A stretch of 64,000 bases of DNA from the NCBI RefSeq assembly GCF_900113905.1, contig NZ_FORC01000006.1, positions 62,001 to 126,000 on the forward strand. Direction: 5' to 3'. The translations under genes and the position numbers were made by a program. Shown here in pieces: positions 45,299 through 54,540 of the stretch (positions are counted from its first letter, which is position 1; the number at the start of each line of letters is the position of its first letter). The notes under the pieces were generated by a model. The model saw only the letters and a program-made list of their open reading frames with translations, was not told where the DNA came from and ran no database searches. This DNA is from Phytopseudomonas argentinensis (GTDB lineage: Bacteria; Pseudomonadota; Gammaproteobacteria; Pseudomonadales; Pseudomonadaceae).

Positions 45299-46307
45299 AT
45301 ATGCTATCTGCCCCGAACTATTCGAGCACTGTTTGGTAGAGCGGAAAAAATTTTTTGACTTCTTACTTATATTTCTGCAGACAAACGATCATAAAATTCT
45401 ACTAGATAGTGAAATGCAAATACTCGACAGGTACAAGAAATCTAAAGATCCCAATGGGCTTTTTGGATTTTGGATTGAGCAGATCGAGTTCACTGGCAGA
45501 GGTTCCTACTATCCAATAAACATGAGCACAAACTTTAGCTCGCTCAGCGATCAAAAAGCGATGATTGCTTTAACCAAAGAATTCAGTGCAGAACGTTATT
45601 TGGCGACAATAGATCGTGACGATTATGCCGAGCATAACGTAGAAATTAGAAATTCAAGAATAAACCTGCTAAGTGCAAACGAGGCATTGGAGCACATAAA
45701 CGCTTTGCCCCCCCGAAGATTTGACATTCAAGAATTATCAAGATGCTTAGTAAAGAAAGCAAAGAAAATGCTTGAAAAAAAATTCAAGAAAGAACTTGAG
45801 GATATCTATAACGATGATTTTAGTGAGTTTCTAAGAGGACAAGGTTTTTATGTAGCAGATCAAACAAGAAGTGGTCGTTCTTCTGGAGGAATCAATCCAG
45901 GTGAGATAGACATTATGATCCGGGATAGCGAATCAGGAGCTCCTGAAGCGATTATTGAATCACTAAAGATAGATTCATGCGGACCAAAAAACCAAGTCAT
46001 ATCAAAACATTTAAACAAATTACTCGACGACTATGACACATCAGGACTCCAGCGAAATTTCATTATAATCTTTTCATTCATATCAAATTTCCAAAATGGT
46101 TGGAAAAATTACATATCTTATATGAAAGACCTTAACAACAAGCCTGACTTCACAACTCAGCATCGAATAGAGTCATATATGGATAGTAGTTCCGATTGGT
46201 CGTGCCCTGCAGAAATAAGGACAGGACTGGCAATTCACAATCGAAATGGAAGTCATGTGGAAGTTATGCACATATTCATGAACATGTGCAGCGACAGCAC
46301 GAATTAA
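45291..46307 (+). CDS. Putative PD-(D/E)XK-like nuclease partner of the DUF3696 ATPase
   Basis: A 338-residue protein I do not recognise as a named family. The central part, GINPGEIDIMIRD (200-212) then EAIIESLKI (219-227), has the layout of a PD-(D/E)XK active site: D207, then E223-x-x-K226 on the next strand. The following HLNKLLDDYDTSGLQRNFII helix-strand resembles restriction-like folds linked to ATPases. The N-terminus (FEHCLVERKKFFDFLLIFLQ, ILLDSEMQILDRYKK) might be a PIN-like or regulatory domain; this is weak. It is translationally coupled to the ATPase gene and shares its AT-rich codon use. Nuclease activity is inference from motif layout. Confidence 0.65.
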   Translation: MTKYAICPELFEHCLVERKKFFDFLLIFLQTNDHKILLDSEMQILDRYKKSKDPNGLFGFWIEQIEFTGRGSYYPINMSTNFSSLSDQKAMIALTKEFSAERYLATIDRDDYAEHNVEIRNSRINLLSANEALEHINALPPRRFDIQELSRCLVKKAKKMLEKKFKKELEDIYNDDFSEFLRGQGFYVADQTRSGRSSGGINPGEIDIMIRDSESGAPEAIIESLKIDSCGPKNQVISKHLNKLLDDYDTSGLQRNFIIIFSFISNFQNGWKNYISYMKDLNNKPDFTTQHRIESYMDSSSDWSCPAEIRTGLAIHNRNGSHVEVMHIFMNMCSDSTN

Positions 46308-46377
46308 TATCGGAGACTCCGAGTCACAAGTAGGGTAAACAACGCGAAGCTTGTCCGCCGTTCGGCTCAACGCGATA

Positions 46378-46600
46378 CGCCAATCGCCCCTTCAGGAGGC
46401 CGAACGGAATCGTTGTGTAGAGGGTTGAGCGGCATGGATGCCGCGAGAGTCGCGATGGGCCAGGGATGGCCCTTCGCGGCGGACCCTCGGAGCAATGATG
46501 GAGTGAGGGAAGTCGAGCGTAGCGAGACCCGGATGCAGGGGCACAGACTTTTGGTTCCTTTTGGGGCGTTTGCCAAAAGGAACTCGCCGTAAGGGCGAAA
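46378..46600 (+). repeat. Dispersed structured intergenic repeat, copy B
   Basis: Homologous to 15954-16183. The three hairpins are CGGCAT-GG-ATGCCG (46430-46443), the stem at 46450-46479 (TCGCGA and GGGCCA arms), and GTTCCTTTTGG / CCAAAAGGAAC (46554-46583). In the first and third, both members of a base pair differ from copy A while pairing is kept. Confidence 0.75.
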
Positions 46601-46674
46601 CCGGTTTGCGGGGCGATAGAGAGGCGGCGTCGGAGAGCGATATCTGGCTGCAAATCATGCGCCGCTACCGATAT

Positions 46675-46703
46675 CGATTCGCGGGCATGGCCCGCTCCCA
46701 CAG
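46675..46703. repeat. Single REP sequence
   Basis: TCGCGGGCATGGCCCGCTCC then CACA, identical in its core to the units at 16258-16281 and 28822-28844. Its last bases seed the tandem repeat that follows. Confidence 0.75.
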
Positions 46704-46770
46704 TTGGCATTCCCACAACTGGCAATCCCACAGTTGGGGCGCTCACAATTCCCGCTCCCACAATTCTCCG
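46696..46770. repeat. Five tandem copies of a 15-base unit derived from a REP end
   Basis: Units start at 46696, 46711, 46726, 46741 and 46756, each close to TCCCACAGTTGGCAT. The first overlaps the end of the REP unit, so the array seems to have grown from it by slippage. A sixth, shifted copy (CACCCACAAAG) follows. Confidence 0.7.
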
Positions 46771-46815
46771 CACCCACAAAGTACGGGTGGGCGATCCCGG
46801 TTTCTGGGCACCAAT

Positions 46816-46844
46816 AAAAAGGCCGATCAACTGATCGGCCTTTT
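46816..46844 (-). terminator. Rho-independent terminator of bauABC
   Basis: AAAAGGCCGATCA pairs perfectly with TGATCGGCCTTTT around two bases, 17 bases after the bauC stop. Confidence 0.9.
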
Positions 46845-46861
46845 CGCTCCCTCACCCCACC

Positions 46862-48361
<1,500 letters not shown>

Positions 48362-48428
48362 TGGGTCCTCCGAATATTGTTCGCTTGGGTAGCAGCGACA
48401 TGCGCCGCTGCCGCCGGAAATGGGGTTG

Positions 48429-48716
48429 TCACATGAGTTCGGTTTCGACGAAGACCACTTCGTGGTCGATGGCATTGACCACGTTGTGCTCGACGCCGGC
48501 CTTGCGGAAGTAGCTCTGGCCGGCGATCAGCGTTGCGTGCTTGTCGCCGTCCGGGGTTTCCAGCAGCAGGGTGCCGTCGGTCATCGGCACCACCACGTAA
48601 TCGTGGCCATGGCGGTGGCGGCCGGTTTCGGCGCCGGGTGCGAAGCGCCACTCGGTGACGATCACCTCGTCGTTGTCCACCTGCACGGTGGCCACTGCCT
48701 GCTGCCGGCCGGCCAT
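48429..48716 (-). CDS. bauB: Small cupin-domain protein
   Basis: A 95-residue single-domain cupin. Motif 1 is recognisable as [20 protein letters not shown] (histidines and Glu-like metal ligands), motif 2 as [16 protein letters not shown]. Its start shares one base with the bauA stop (TGATG), so it is coupled to the transaminase. The position matches bauB of the P. aeruginosa beta-alanine cluster, whose biochemical role is unclear as far as I know. It may be an isomerase, a metal enzyme or a sensor. Confidence 0.75.
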   Translation of the reverse strand: MAGRQQAVATVQVDNDEVIVTEWRFAPGAETGRHRHGHDYVVVPMTDGTLLLETPDGDKHATLIAGQSYFRKAGVEHNVVNAIDHEVVFVETELM

Positions 48717-50062
48717 CAGGCGACGCCCTGCAGTGCGTCGCTGACGGCGCTGAACACGCGGTCGAGGTCTTCGATCTTGGCGTTGAACATCGGCCCGAAC
48801 TGCAGGCCGTCGCCGCCAAAGCGCACGTAGAAGCCGGCCTTCCACAGAGCGATGCCGGCCTCGTACGGGCGGATGGTCGGGTCGCCGTCACGGGGCGCCA
48901 GCTGGATCGCGCCAGCCAGGCCGCAGTTGCGGATGTCGACCACGTGCTTGGCACCCTTCAGGCCATGGATGGCGTTCTCGAACTTGGGCGCCAGCTCCGC
49001 GGCCTGCTGAATCAGGTTCTCGCGCTTGAGCAGTTCCAGCGAAGCCAGGCCGGCGGCGCAGGCCACCGGGTGGGCGGAATAGGTGTAGCCGTGGGTGAAC
49101 TCGATCATGTGCTCGGGCGTCGGCTGGCCCATGAAGGTCTGGTAGATCTCGCGACTGGCGATCACCGCACCCAGCGGGATGGCGCCGTTGGTGATCTGCT
49201 TGGCGACGTTGACGATGTCCGGCGTGACGCCGAAGTACTCGGCACCGGTCCACTTGCCCATGCGCCCGAAGGCAGTGATCACTTCATCGAAGATCAGCAG
49301 GATATTGTGCTGGGTGCAGATCTCGCGCAGGCGCTGCAGGTAGCCTGCCGGCGGCACGATGACGCCAGCCGAGCCGGACATGGGCTCGACGATCACCGCG
49401 GCGATGTTCGAGGCGTCATGCAGTTCGATCAGTTTGAGCAGCTCGTTGGCCAGCTCGACGCCGCCGGTCTCGGCGGCGCCCTTGGTAAAGGCCATGCCCG
49501 GCTGCAGGGTGTGCGGCAGGTGGTCGACGTCCATCAGCTGGCCGTACATCTTGCGGTTGCCGGCGATGCCGCCGAGGCTGGTGCCGGCGATGTTGACGCC
49601 GTGGTAGCCGCGGGCGCGACCGATGAACTTGGTCTTGCTGGCCTGGCCCTTGAGGCGCCAGTAGGCCTTGGCCATCTTCACCGCGGTGTCGGCGCACTCG
49701 GAGCCCGAGCCGGTGAAGAACACGTGGTTGAGCTCGCCCGGCATCAGCTCGGCCATCTGCTCGGCCAGCTTGAACGACAGCGGGTGGGCGTACTGGAAGC
49801 CCGGCGAGTAGTCGAGGGTGCCGAGTTGCTTGGCCACGGCCTCCTGAATCTCCTTGCGGCAATGGCCGGCGCCACAGGTCCACAGCCCGGACAGGCTGTC
49901 GTAGACCTTGCGCCCGGAATCGTCGGTCAGCCAGCTGCCTTCGCCGGCGACGATGATCCGCGGGTCGCGCTGAAAGCTGCGGTTGGCGGAAAACGGCATC
50001 CAGTGGGCGTCCAGCTTGAGTTGGCTGGCCAGGGGCGGCGTGGCGGTCTGCGGCATGTTCAT
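48716..50062 (-). CDS. bauA: Beta-alanine:pyruvate transaminase (omega-amino acid aminotransferase)
   Basis: A 448-residue class III aminotransferase that moves the amino group of beta-alanine to pyruvate, giving malonate semialdehyde and alanine. The PLP lysine lies in DIVNVAKQITNGAIPLGAV, the cofactor Asp in ILLIFDEVITAFGRMG, and the phosphate site in TGSGSECADTAVKMA. The ATG at 50062 (MNMPQTA) is supported by the family N-terminus LDAHWMPFSANRSF shortly after. It leads the bauA-bauB-bauC unit and is divergent from a LysR regulator 130 bases away. Confidence 0.93.
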   Translation of the reverse strand: MNMPQTATPPLASQLKLDAHWMPFSANRSFQRDPRIIVAGEGSWLTDDSGRKVYDSLSGLWTCGAGHCRKEIQEAVAKQLGTLDYSPGFQYAHPLSFKLAEQMAELMPGELNHVFFTGSGSECADTAVKMAKAYWRLKGQASKTKFIGRARGYHGVNIAGTSLGGIAGNRKMYGQLMDVDHLPHTLQPGMAFTKGAAETGGVELANELLKLIELHDASNIAAVIVEPMSGSAGVIVPPAGYLQRLREICTQHNILLIFDEVITAFGRMGKWTGAEYFGVTPDIVNVAKQITNGAIPLGAVIASREIYQTFMGQPTPEHMIEFTHGYTYSAHPVACAAGLASLELLKRENLIQQAAELAPKFENAIHGLKGAKHVVDIRNCGLAGAIQLAPRDGDPTIRPYEAGIALWKAGFYVRFGGDGLQFGPMFNAKIEDLDRVFSAVSDALQGVA

Positions 50063-50192
50063 GGCAATGGCCTCGTGGGTGGGCTGCGGGCAACGTGCCT
50101 TACACAGCGTATCGGTTGCGGGCCAAGGTGCCACAGGCATAAAGTCACTCAAACCTGACTCTTCGAATCCTCAGTTCACTGGTGACTAAACA

Positions 50193-51113
50193 ATGAGCGC
50201 CCGACGCCCCGAGCCCCTTGCCCAGGTCAGCGACTTCGATATCCGCCTGCTCAAGCTGTTTCGCAGCGTGGTCGAATGCGGCGGCTTTTCTGCCGCGGAA
50301 AGCGTGCTGGGCATCGGCCGTTCGGCGATCAGCCAGCAGATGAGCGACCTGGAGCAACGCCTCGGCCTGCGCCTGTGCCAACGTGGCCGCGCCGGCTTCG
50401 CGCTGACCGAGGAAGGCCGTGAGGTGTACCAGTCGACCCAGCAGCTGCTGGCGGCGCTGGAGAGCTTTCGCACCGAGGTCAACGGCCTGCACCAGCACCT
50501 GCGCGGAGAGCTGAACATCGGTCTGACCGACAACCTGGTGACAGTGCCGCACATGCGCATCACCGGCGCCCTCGCCCGCCTCAAGGAACGCGGGCCGGAC
50601 GTACGGGTGAACATCCGCATGACGCCGCCCAGCGAGGTCGAGCAGGGTGTACTCGACGGGCGCCTACATGTGGGCGTGGTGCCGGTGGTCGGCGGGCTTT
50701 CCGGCCTGGATTACCAGACGCTGTACGACGAACGCTCGCGGTTGTACTGCGCCGTCGGCCACCCGCTGTTCTATGTCGATGACAAGGAGCTGGCGGACGA
50801 ACGCCTCAACAACCAGGACGCCATCGCCCCGACCTTCCGCCTGCCGCCGGAGATCCAGAACCATTATGGGGTGCTCAATTGCACGGCCAGCGCCTCGGAC
50901 CGCGAAGGCATGGCGTTTCTGATCCTCACCGGGCGCTATATCGGCTACCTGCCGGACCACTATGCCGAGGCGTGGATCAAGGAAGGCCGCCTGCGCGCGC
51001 TCAAGGCCGACTCGCGCTTTTACGACATCAGCCTGGCTTCGGTGACTCGCAAGGGCCGCCGGCCGCATCTGGTGCTGGAGAGCTTTCTGCAAGAATTGGC
51101 GACCAGCGCCTGA
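50193..51113 (+). CDS. bauR: LysR-family regulator of the bau genes
   Basis: A 306-residue LysR protein. Helix-turn-helix: VVECGGFSAAESVLGIGRSA then ISQQMSDLEQRLGLRL. The effector domain (about 95-300) has the usual two-lobe pattern, including GELNIGLTDNLVTVP and HVGVVPVVGGLSGLDY. It is divergent from bauA, the standard position for its regulator; in P. aeruginosa BauR activates bauA in response to beta-alanine. The symbol rests on position and family. Confidence 0.82.
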   Translation: MSARRPEPLAQVSDFDIRLLKLFRSVVECGGFSAAESVLGIGRSAISQQMSDLEQRLGLRLCQRGRAGFALTEEGREVYQSTQQLLAALESFRTEVNGLHQHLRGELNIGLTDNLVTVPHMRITGALARLKERGPDVRVNIRMTPPSEVEQGVLDGRLHVGVVPVVGGLSGLDYQTLYDERSRLYCAVGHPLFYVDDKELADERLNNQDAIAPTFRLPPEIQNHYGVLNCTASASDREGMAFLILTGRYIGYLPDHYAEAWIKEGRLRALKADSRFYDISLASVTRKGRRPHLVLESFLQELATSA

Positions 51114-51140
51114 CGCGCGCTTGCAAGCCCGGTTGGCGCA

Positions 51141-51509
51141 TCAGGCCTTGAGCGGGTCGTGGCCCCAGTTCATCAGCGACTGGCGCCAGCGGCTGTCCTT
51201 CACCTCACCGTCCGGGCGCTGCTTGAGATGGCGGTGCACGTAGCCGATCACCTTGCGCATCGCCTGGTAGTCGTCGGTTTCCAGCTCGGCCACGCGTTTA
51301 CCCTTGATCTCCAGAATGCGCTCGCCCATCTGATGGCCGACCGACTGGCCATCGCCGGCGGACTCGACCTTGCGCCCGCCCTTGGTCATGCCCACGCGCT
51401 TGCTGTCGGCAGCCTGCAACCAGCGGCGCAGGCGCGACGGCGGCATGTTCACCGCGGCCTTGAAATCGCTGCGAATGGCTTTCTTCTGCGCCTCGCTCAA
51501 CTCGCTCAT
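51141..51509 (-). CDS. Small DUF3140-like protein
   Basis: A 122-residue basic cytoplasmic protein without recognised catalytic motifs. ELSEAQKKAIRSDFKAAVNM, RRWLQAADSK and DSRWRQSLMNWGHDPLK fit DUF3140 as I know it. It overlaps the next upstream gene by four bases (ATGA), so the pair is one unit. Both are basic and could bind nucleic acid; the function is unknown. Confidence 0.75.
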   Translation of the reverse strand: MSELSEAQKKAIRSDFKAAVNMPPSRLRRWLQAADSKRVGMTKGGRKVESAGDGQSVGHQMGERILEIKGKRVAELETDDYQAMRKVIGYVHRHLKQRPDGEVKDSRWRQSLMNWGHDPLKA

Positions 51510-52024
51510 TTGCCGCCCTCCTTTTCCAGCGCGGTAACCAGCTCTTCCTTCTTCATCCGCGAGCGGCCGCGAATGCTCCTGCTCGCCGCGCGCTTCATCA
51601 GTTCGGCCTTGGTCAGCCCGCTCGGGGCCGGCGTGCGGTGCTTGGCGGCCTTCTCGGCGACGTCCTCTGGCTGCCTGGAGTGCTGGCGCCCGGCGCGGCT
51701 GTCCGCGCGTTTCTTGCGGGTGCTGCGCGCGTACTCCTTGTCGCTCAGTTCATCGCGGGCGTTCCTGGGCAGGTAGCGTTCGCCGGTTTCGCCGGAGGGC
51801 TTGCCGGACTGGGTGCCCCAGTCTTGCTCGGTCCACTGCTGCAGGCCGTTGTCCTGGCGCTTGCCGCCTTGGTAGCCGCCGCCCTCCTGCTGGTACAGCT
51901 GTACGGCCAGCTGCGCCTTGCGCGCCGACCACTGGCCGGGCTTACCACCCTTGTCGCCCTTGGTGACGCGCTGTTTCACCTTGTTCCACAGTTTGGGGTG
52001 GGTCTTCTTCGCGGTGCTGCTCAT
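51506..52024 (-). CDS. Small basic protein, possibly DUF5872-like
   Basis: The ATG at 52024 gives 172 residues, very rich in Lys, Arg, Gln and Gly. Recognisable stretches are WSARKAQLAVQLYQQEGGGY and AELMKRAASRSIRGRSRMKK, which looks like a SAP-like or Rho-N-like helix pair able to bind nucleic acid. No signal peptide. It is translationally coupled to the DUF3140-like gene. I think it belongs to DUF5872, but I cannot confirm this here. Confidence 0.65.
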   Translation of the reverse strand: MSSTAKKTHPKLWNKVKQRVTKGDKGGKPGQWSARKAQLAVQLYQQEGGGYQGGKRQDNGLQQWTEQDWGTQSGKPSGETGERYLPRNARDELSDKEYARSTRKKRADSRAGRQHSRQPEDVAEKAAKHRTPAPSGLTKAELMKRAASRSIRGRSRMKKEELVTALEKEGGK

Positions 52025-52225
52025 AGAGCGTCCTCGCCGGTGGCTGTCCTGATAGATGACCGCGCCAGCGCGAACGCTGTTGCCCAAGGCGGACAAACGG
52101 AACGCCAGCGACCATGCAGTGCTCTCAAGACACACCAGGTAACAAGTAACGCCAGGCGTGTAGCCGATCCACCGGACTCGGCGACTAGTCTCTTCTGCTT
52201 AGCCCTTTTCGCAACGGAGCACGCC

Positions 52226-53149
52226 ATGCCCAGCCGTCGCCATTTCCTGCAGGGCAGCGCTGCCCTGATGACCCTTGCGGCTGGCAGTCAGCTGCTGCCT
52301 GGTTTCGCCTTTGCCGCCAACCCTGCTGCCGTGCTGCAGCGCAAGATTCCGTCGAGCGGCGAGAGCCTGCCGGTGATTGGCCTGGGCACCTCGCAGACCT
52401 TCAATGCCAGCCTCGACAACGCCAGCCTGAACCCCCTGGACGAGGTGATGCGCGCCTTCATCAATGGCGGCGGCACGCTGATCGACACCGCGCCCAGCTA
52501 CGGCAGCGCCGAGGCGGTGACCGGCGAGCTGCTCAAGCGCACCAGGACCCAGGGCAAGGCGTTTCTCGCCTCCAAGCTGTCGAGCACCGGCCGTGAGCGC
52601 GGCCTGGCGCAGTTCGAGGCCAGCCTCGAGGCGTTGCAGGCCGACAGGATGGATCTCCTGCAGGTGCACAACCTGCAGGACACCACCACCCAGCTGGCCC
52701 TGGCCCGCGAGCTGCGCGAACAGGGCAAGGTGCGCTACATCGGCATCACCCATTACATCGAGTCGGCACACGACGATCTGCTGGCGGTGCTCGCCAAGGA
52801 AAAGGTCGACTTCGTGCAATTCAACTATTCGGTGGGCGAGCGCAACGCCGAGAAGCGCCTGCTGCCCTATTGTCACGACAATGGCATCGCCACGCTGATC
52901 AACCGCCCGTTTCAGCGCGCGCAGTTACTCAGCCGGGTGAAGGGCAAGCCGCTGCCGGAGTGGGCCACCGAGATTGACGCCACCTCCTGGGCGCAGCTGC
53001 TGCTCAAGTTCATCCTCGCCGACGAGGCCGTGACGGCGGTGATTCCGGCCACCTCCAACCCGCGCTATGTGATCGACAACCTCAAGGCGGGCCAGGGTCG
53101 CCTGCCGGATGCCGCGCAGCGCGAACGCATCGTGCAGGCGTTCAGCTAG
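52226..53149 (+). CDS. Tat-exported aldo/keto reductase
   Basis: A 307-residue aldo/keto reductase preceded by a twin-arginine signal (PSRRHFLQGSAALMTLAAGS, with cleavage after FAFA). Catalytic residues: Asp and Tyr in LIDTAPSYGSAE, Lys in FLASKLSS, His in LLQVHNLQD. The cofactor site region near the end is AVIPATSNPRYVIDNL. Tat export implies that it folds with its nicotinamide cofactor in the cytoplasm before export, unusual for this family but known in several proteobacteria. The ATG at 52226 follows ACGGAG. Substrate unknown. Confidence 0.85.
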   Translation: MPSRRHFLQGSAALMTLAAGSQLLPGFAFAANPAAVLQRKIPSSGESLPVIGLGTSQTFNASLDNASLNPLDEVMRAFINGGGTLIDTAPSYGSAEAVTGELLKRTRTQGKAFLASKLSSTGRERGLAQFEASLEALQADRMDLLQVHNLQDTTTQLALARELREQGKVRYIGITHYIESAHDDLLAVLAKEKVDFVQFNYSVGERNAEKRLLPYCHDNGIATLINRPFQRAQLLSRVKGKPLPEWATEIDATSWAQLLLKFILADEAVTAVIPATSNPRYVIDNLKAGQGRLPDAAQRERIVQAFS

Positions 53150-53261
53150 GCCCGGTCAAGGCCGGGCGACAGATATTTTCCAAGGCCAGCGCTTGTCACG
53201 CCCGCCACGGTGGAGTATCTGTTCACCCGCTGTGCCCTCTGAACCACCACGGAAGTCCTCG

Positions 53262-53921
53262 ATGTCCCCTGACGCGCTCGCACCCGCTGCCACTTCCGGC
53301 AAACCGACCGGCCGTATCCGGCAGAAGAACGAAGAAGCGATCATCGCCGCCGCCGAGAACGAGTTCGCCCGCCACGGTTTCAAGGGCACCAGCATGAACG
53401 CTATCGCCCAGGCGGTGGGGCTGCCCAAGGCCAACCTGCATTACTACTTCAGCAGCAAGCAGGGCCTGTACCTGGCGGTGCTGAACAATATCCTCGCCCT
53501 GTGGGACAGCGCCTTCGACAACCTGCGTGTCGACGACGACCCGGCCGAGGCCCTGGAGCGCTACATCCGCGCCAAGATGGAGTATTCGCGCCGCTACCCC
53601 AAGGCCTCGCGGATCTTCGCCATGGAGGTCATCAGTGGCGGTGCGTTTCTTTCCCAGCATGTCGGCAAGGATCACCAGAGCTGGTTTCGCGAGCGCGCGG
53701 CAGTGTTCGAAAGCTGGATCGCCGCCGGCAAGATGGATGCGGTCGACCCCGCGAACCTGGTCTTCCTGATCTGGAGCGGCACCCAGTACCACGCCGATTT
53801 CGCCGCGGAGATCTGTCGGGTCAGCGCTCGCTCGCGCCTGACCAAGGCGGATTACCAGGCCGCCGCCGACAACATGGTGCGCATCATCCTCAAGGGCTGT
53901 GGGTTGAAGCCGAGCGTCTGA
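53262..53921 (+). CDS. TetR-family regulator, RutR-like
   Basis: A 219-residue TetR protein. DNA-binding region GFKGTSMNAIAQAVGLPKAN then LHYYFSSKQGLYLAVL; C-terminal part with SRRYPKASRIFAMEVISGGA and LVFLIWSGTQYHADFA, closely matching RutR, which senses uracil or thymine and controls pyrimidine catabolism. No pyrimidine gene is adjacent in the window, so the ligand assignment is tentative. The ATG at 53262 precedes a short disordered N-terminus. It overlaps the next gene by one base (TGATG). Confidence 0.82.
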   Translation: MSPDALAPAATSGKPTGRIRQKNEEAIIAAAENEFARHGFKGTSMNAIAQAVGLPKANLHYYFSSKQGLYLAVLNNILALWDSAFDNLRVDDDPAEALERYIRAKMEYSRRYPKASRIFAMEVISGGAFLSQHVGKDHQSWFRERAAVFESWIAAGKMDAVDPANLVFLIWSGTQYHADFAAEICRVSARSRLTKADYQAAADNMVRIILKGCGLKPSV

Positions 53922-54508
53922 TGCCTTACCTGCTACTCGCCCCCTGCGACTACCGCGAGGAGATCCGCAAGAGCCGCTTTCTCGCCCAGGCTCGCGCCAT
54001 CACCAGCGCGGCGGATGCCCAGGCCTTTATCGAAGAGGTCAGCGACCCAGGCGCCACGCACAACTGCTGGGCCTGGAAGATCGGCCAGCAGTACCGTTTC
54101 AGCGACGACGGCGAGCCCGGCGGCACCGCCGGCCGGCCGATCCTCGCCGCCATCGACGCCCAGGGGTTCGACGGCGTGGCCGTGGTGGTGACGCGCTGGT
54201 ACGGTGGCATCCAGCTCGGCACCGGCGGCCTGGCGCGTGCCTACGGCGGCAGCGCCAACAAATGCCTGCAGCAGGCCGAGCGCCAGGAGCAGGTGCCGCG
54301 CACCGCCTGCGCCTGTCATTGCGGCTTCGCCGAACTGGCCCTGCTCAAGTCACGCCTGGCCGATTTCGACGCCGTGCTGGAACAGGAAAGCTTCGACGCC
54401 GAGGGCGCCGAACTGCAGCTGGCCGTGCCACAGCCGCATATCCCGGCGCTGCAGCGCCTGCTCGCGGACATCAGCCGCGGGCGCAGCATCTTGCGTGTCA
54501 TCGAATGA
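53921..54508 (+). CDS. yigZ: YigZ/IMPACT-family protein
   Basis: A 195-residue protein. The N-terminal UPF0029/IMPACT domain is clear: KSRFLAQARAI, HNCWAWKIG, FSDDGEPGGTAGRPIL and VVVTRWYGGIQLGTGGLARAY. The C-terminal 60 residues are the YigZ-type ferredoxin-like domain. The family is linked to translation or nucleic-acid binding, but the function is not settled. It is coupled to the RutR-like gene and followed by a dehydrogenase 32 bases later. Confidence 0.9.
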   Translation: MPYLLLAPCDYREEIRKSRFLAQARAITSAADAQAFIEEVSDPGATHNCWAWKIGQQYRFSDDGEPGGTAGRPILAAIDAQGFDGVAVVVTRWYGGIQLGTGGLARAYGGSANKCLQQAERQEQVPRTACACHCGFAELALLKSRLADFDAVLEQESFDAEGAELQLAVPQPHIPALQRLLADISRGRSILRVIE

Positions 54509-54540
54509 CCGTCACCCCGCCGACCTGCCATGGAGCCCCT

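Larger units (their letters stand above)
43485..46310. mobile_element. AT-rich genomic island with a two-gene ATPase-nuclease module
   Basis: Base composition drops sharply at about 43485 and returns to host-like at about 46310, next to a dispersed repeat. Both genes inside use AT-rich codons, unlike all neighbours. I found no integrase, transposase, tRNA or direct-repeat attachment site, so the route of entry is unknown. Acquisition by transfer is inferred from composition. Confidence 0.6.
46308..46861. other. Gene-free region of repeats right of the island
   Basis: It holds the second copy of the structured repeat (46378-46600), a REP unit (46675-46703), five 15-base tandem units (46696-46770) and the bau terminator (46816-46844). 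ORFs here follow the repeats and lack family features. Confidence 0.7.

Noticed and set aside
43470-46330. Attachment-site direct repeats at the island ends
   Set aside because: I compared both boundaries by eye and found no convincing direct repeat, tRNA end or integrase.
46696-46770. Possible CRISPR array
   Set aside because: Units of 15 bases without spacers and no cas genes; it is a simple tandem repeat.
46655-46855. Cysteine-rich repetitive ORF on the minus strand
   Set aside because: The N-C-G pentapeptide pattern comes from the 15-base tandem array; no ribosome-binding site and it overlaps the bau terminator.
53150-53167. Hairpin GCCCGG / CCGGGC after the Tat-exported aldo/keto reductase gene
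   Set aside because: The stem is short and no T tract follows, so I do not call it a terminator.
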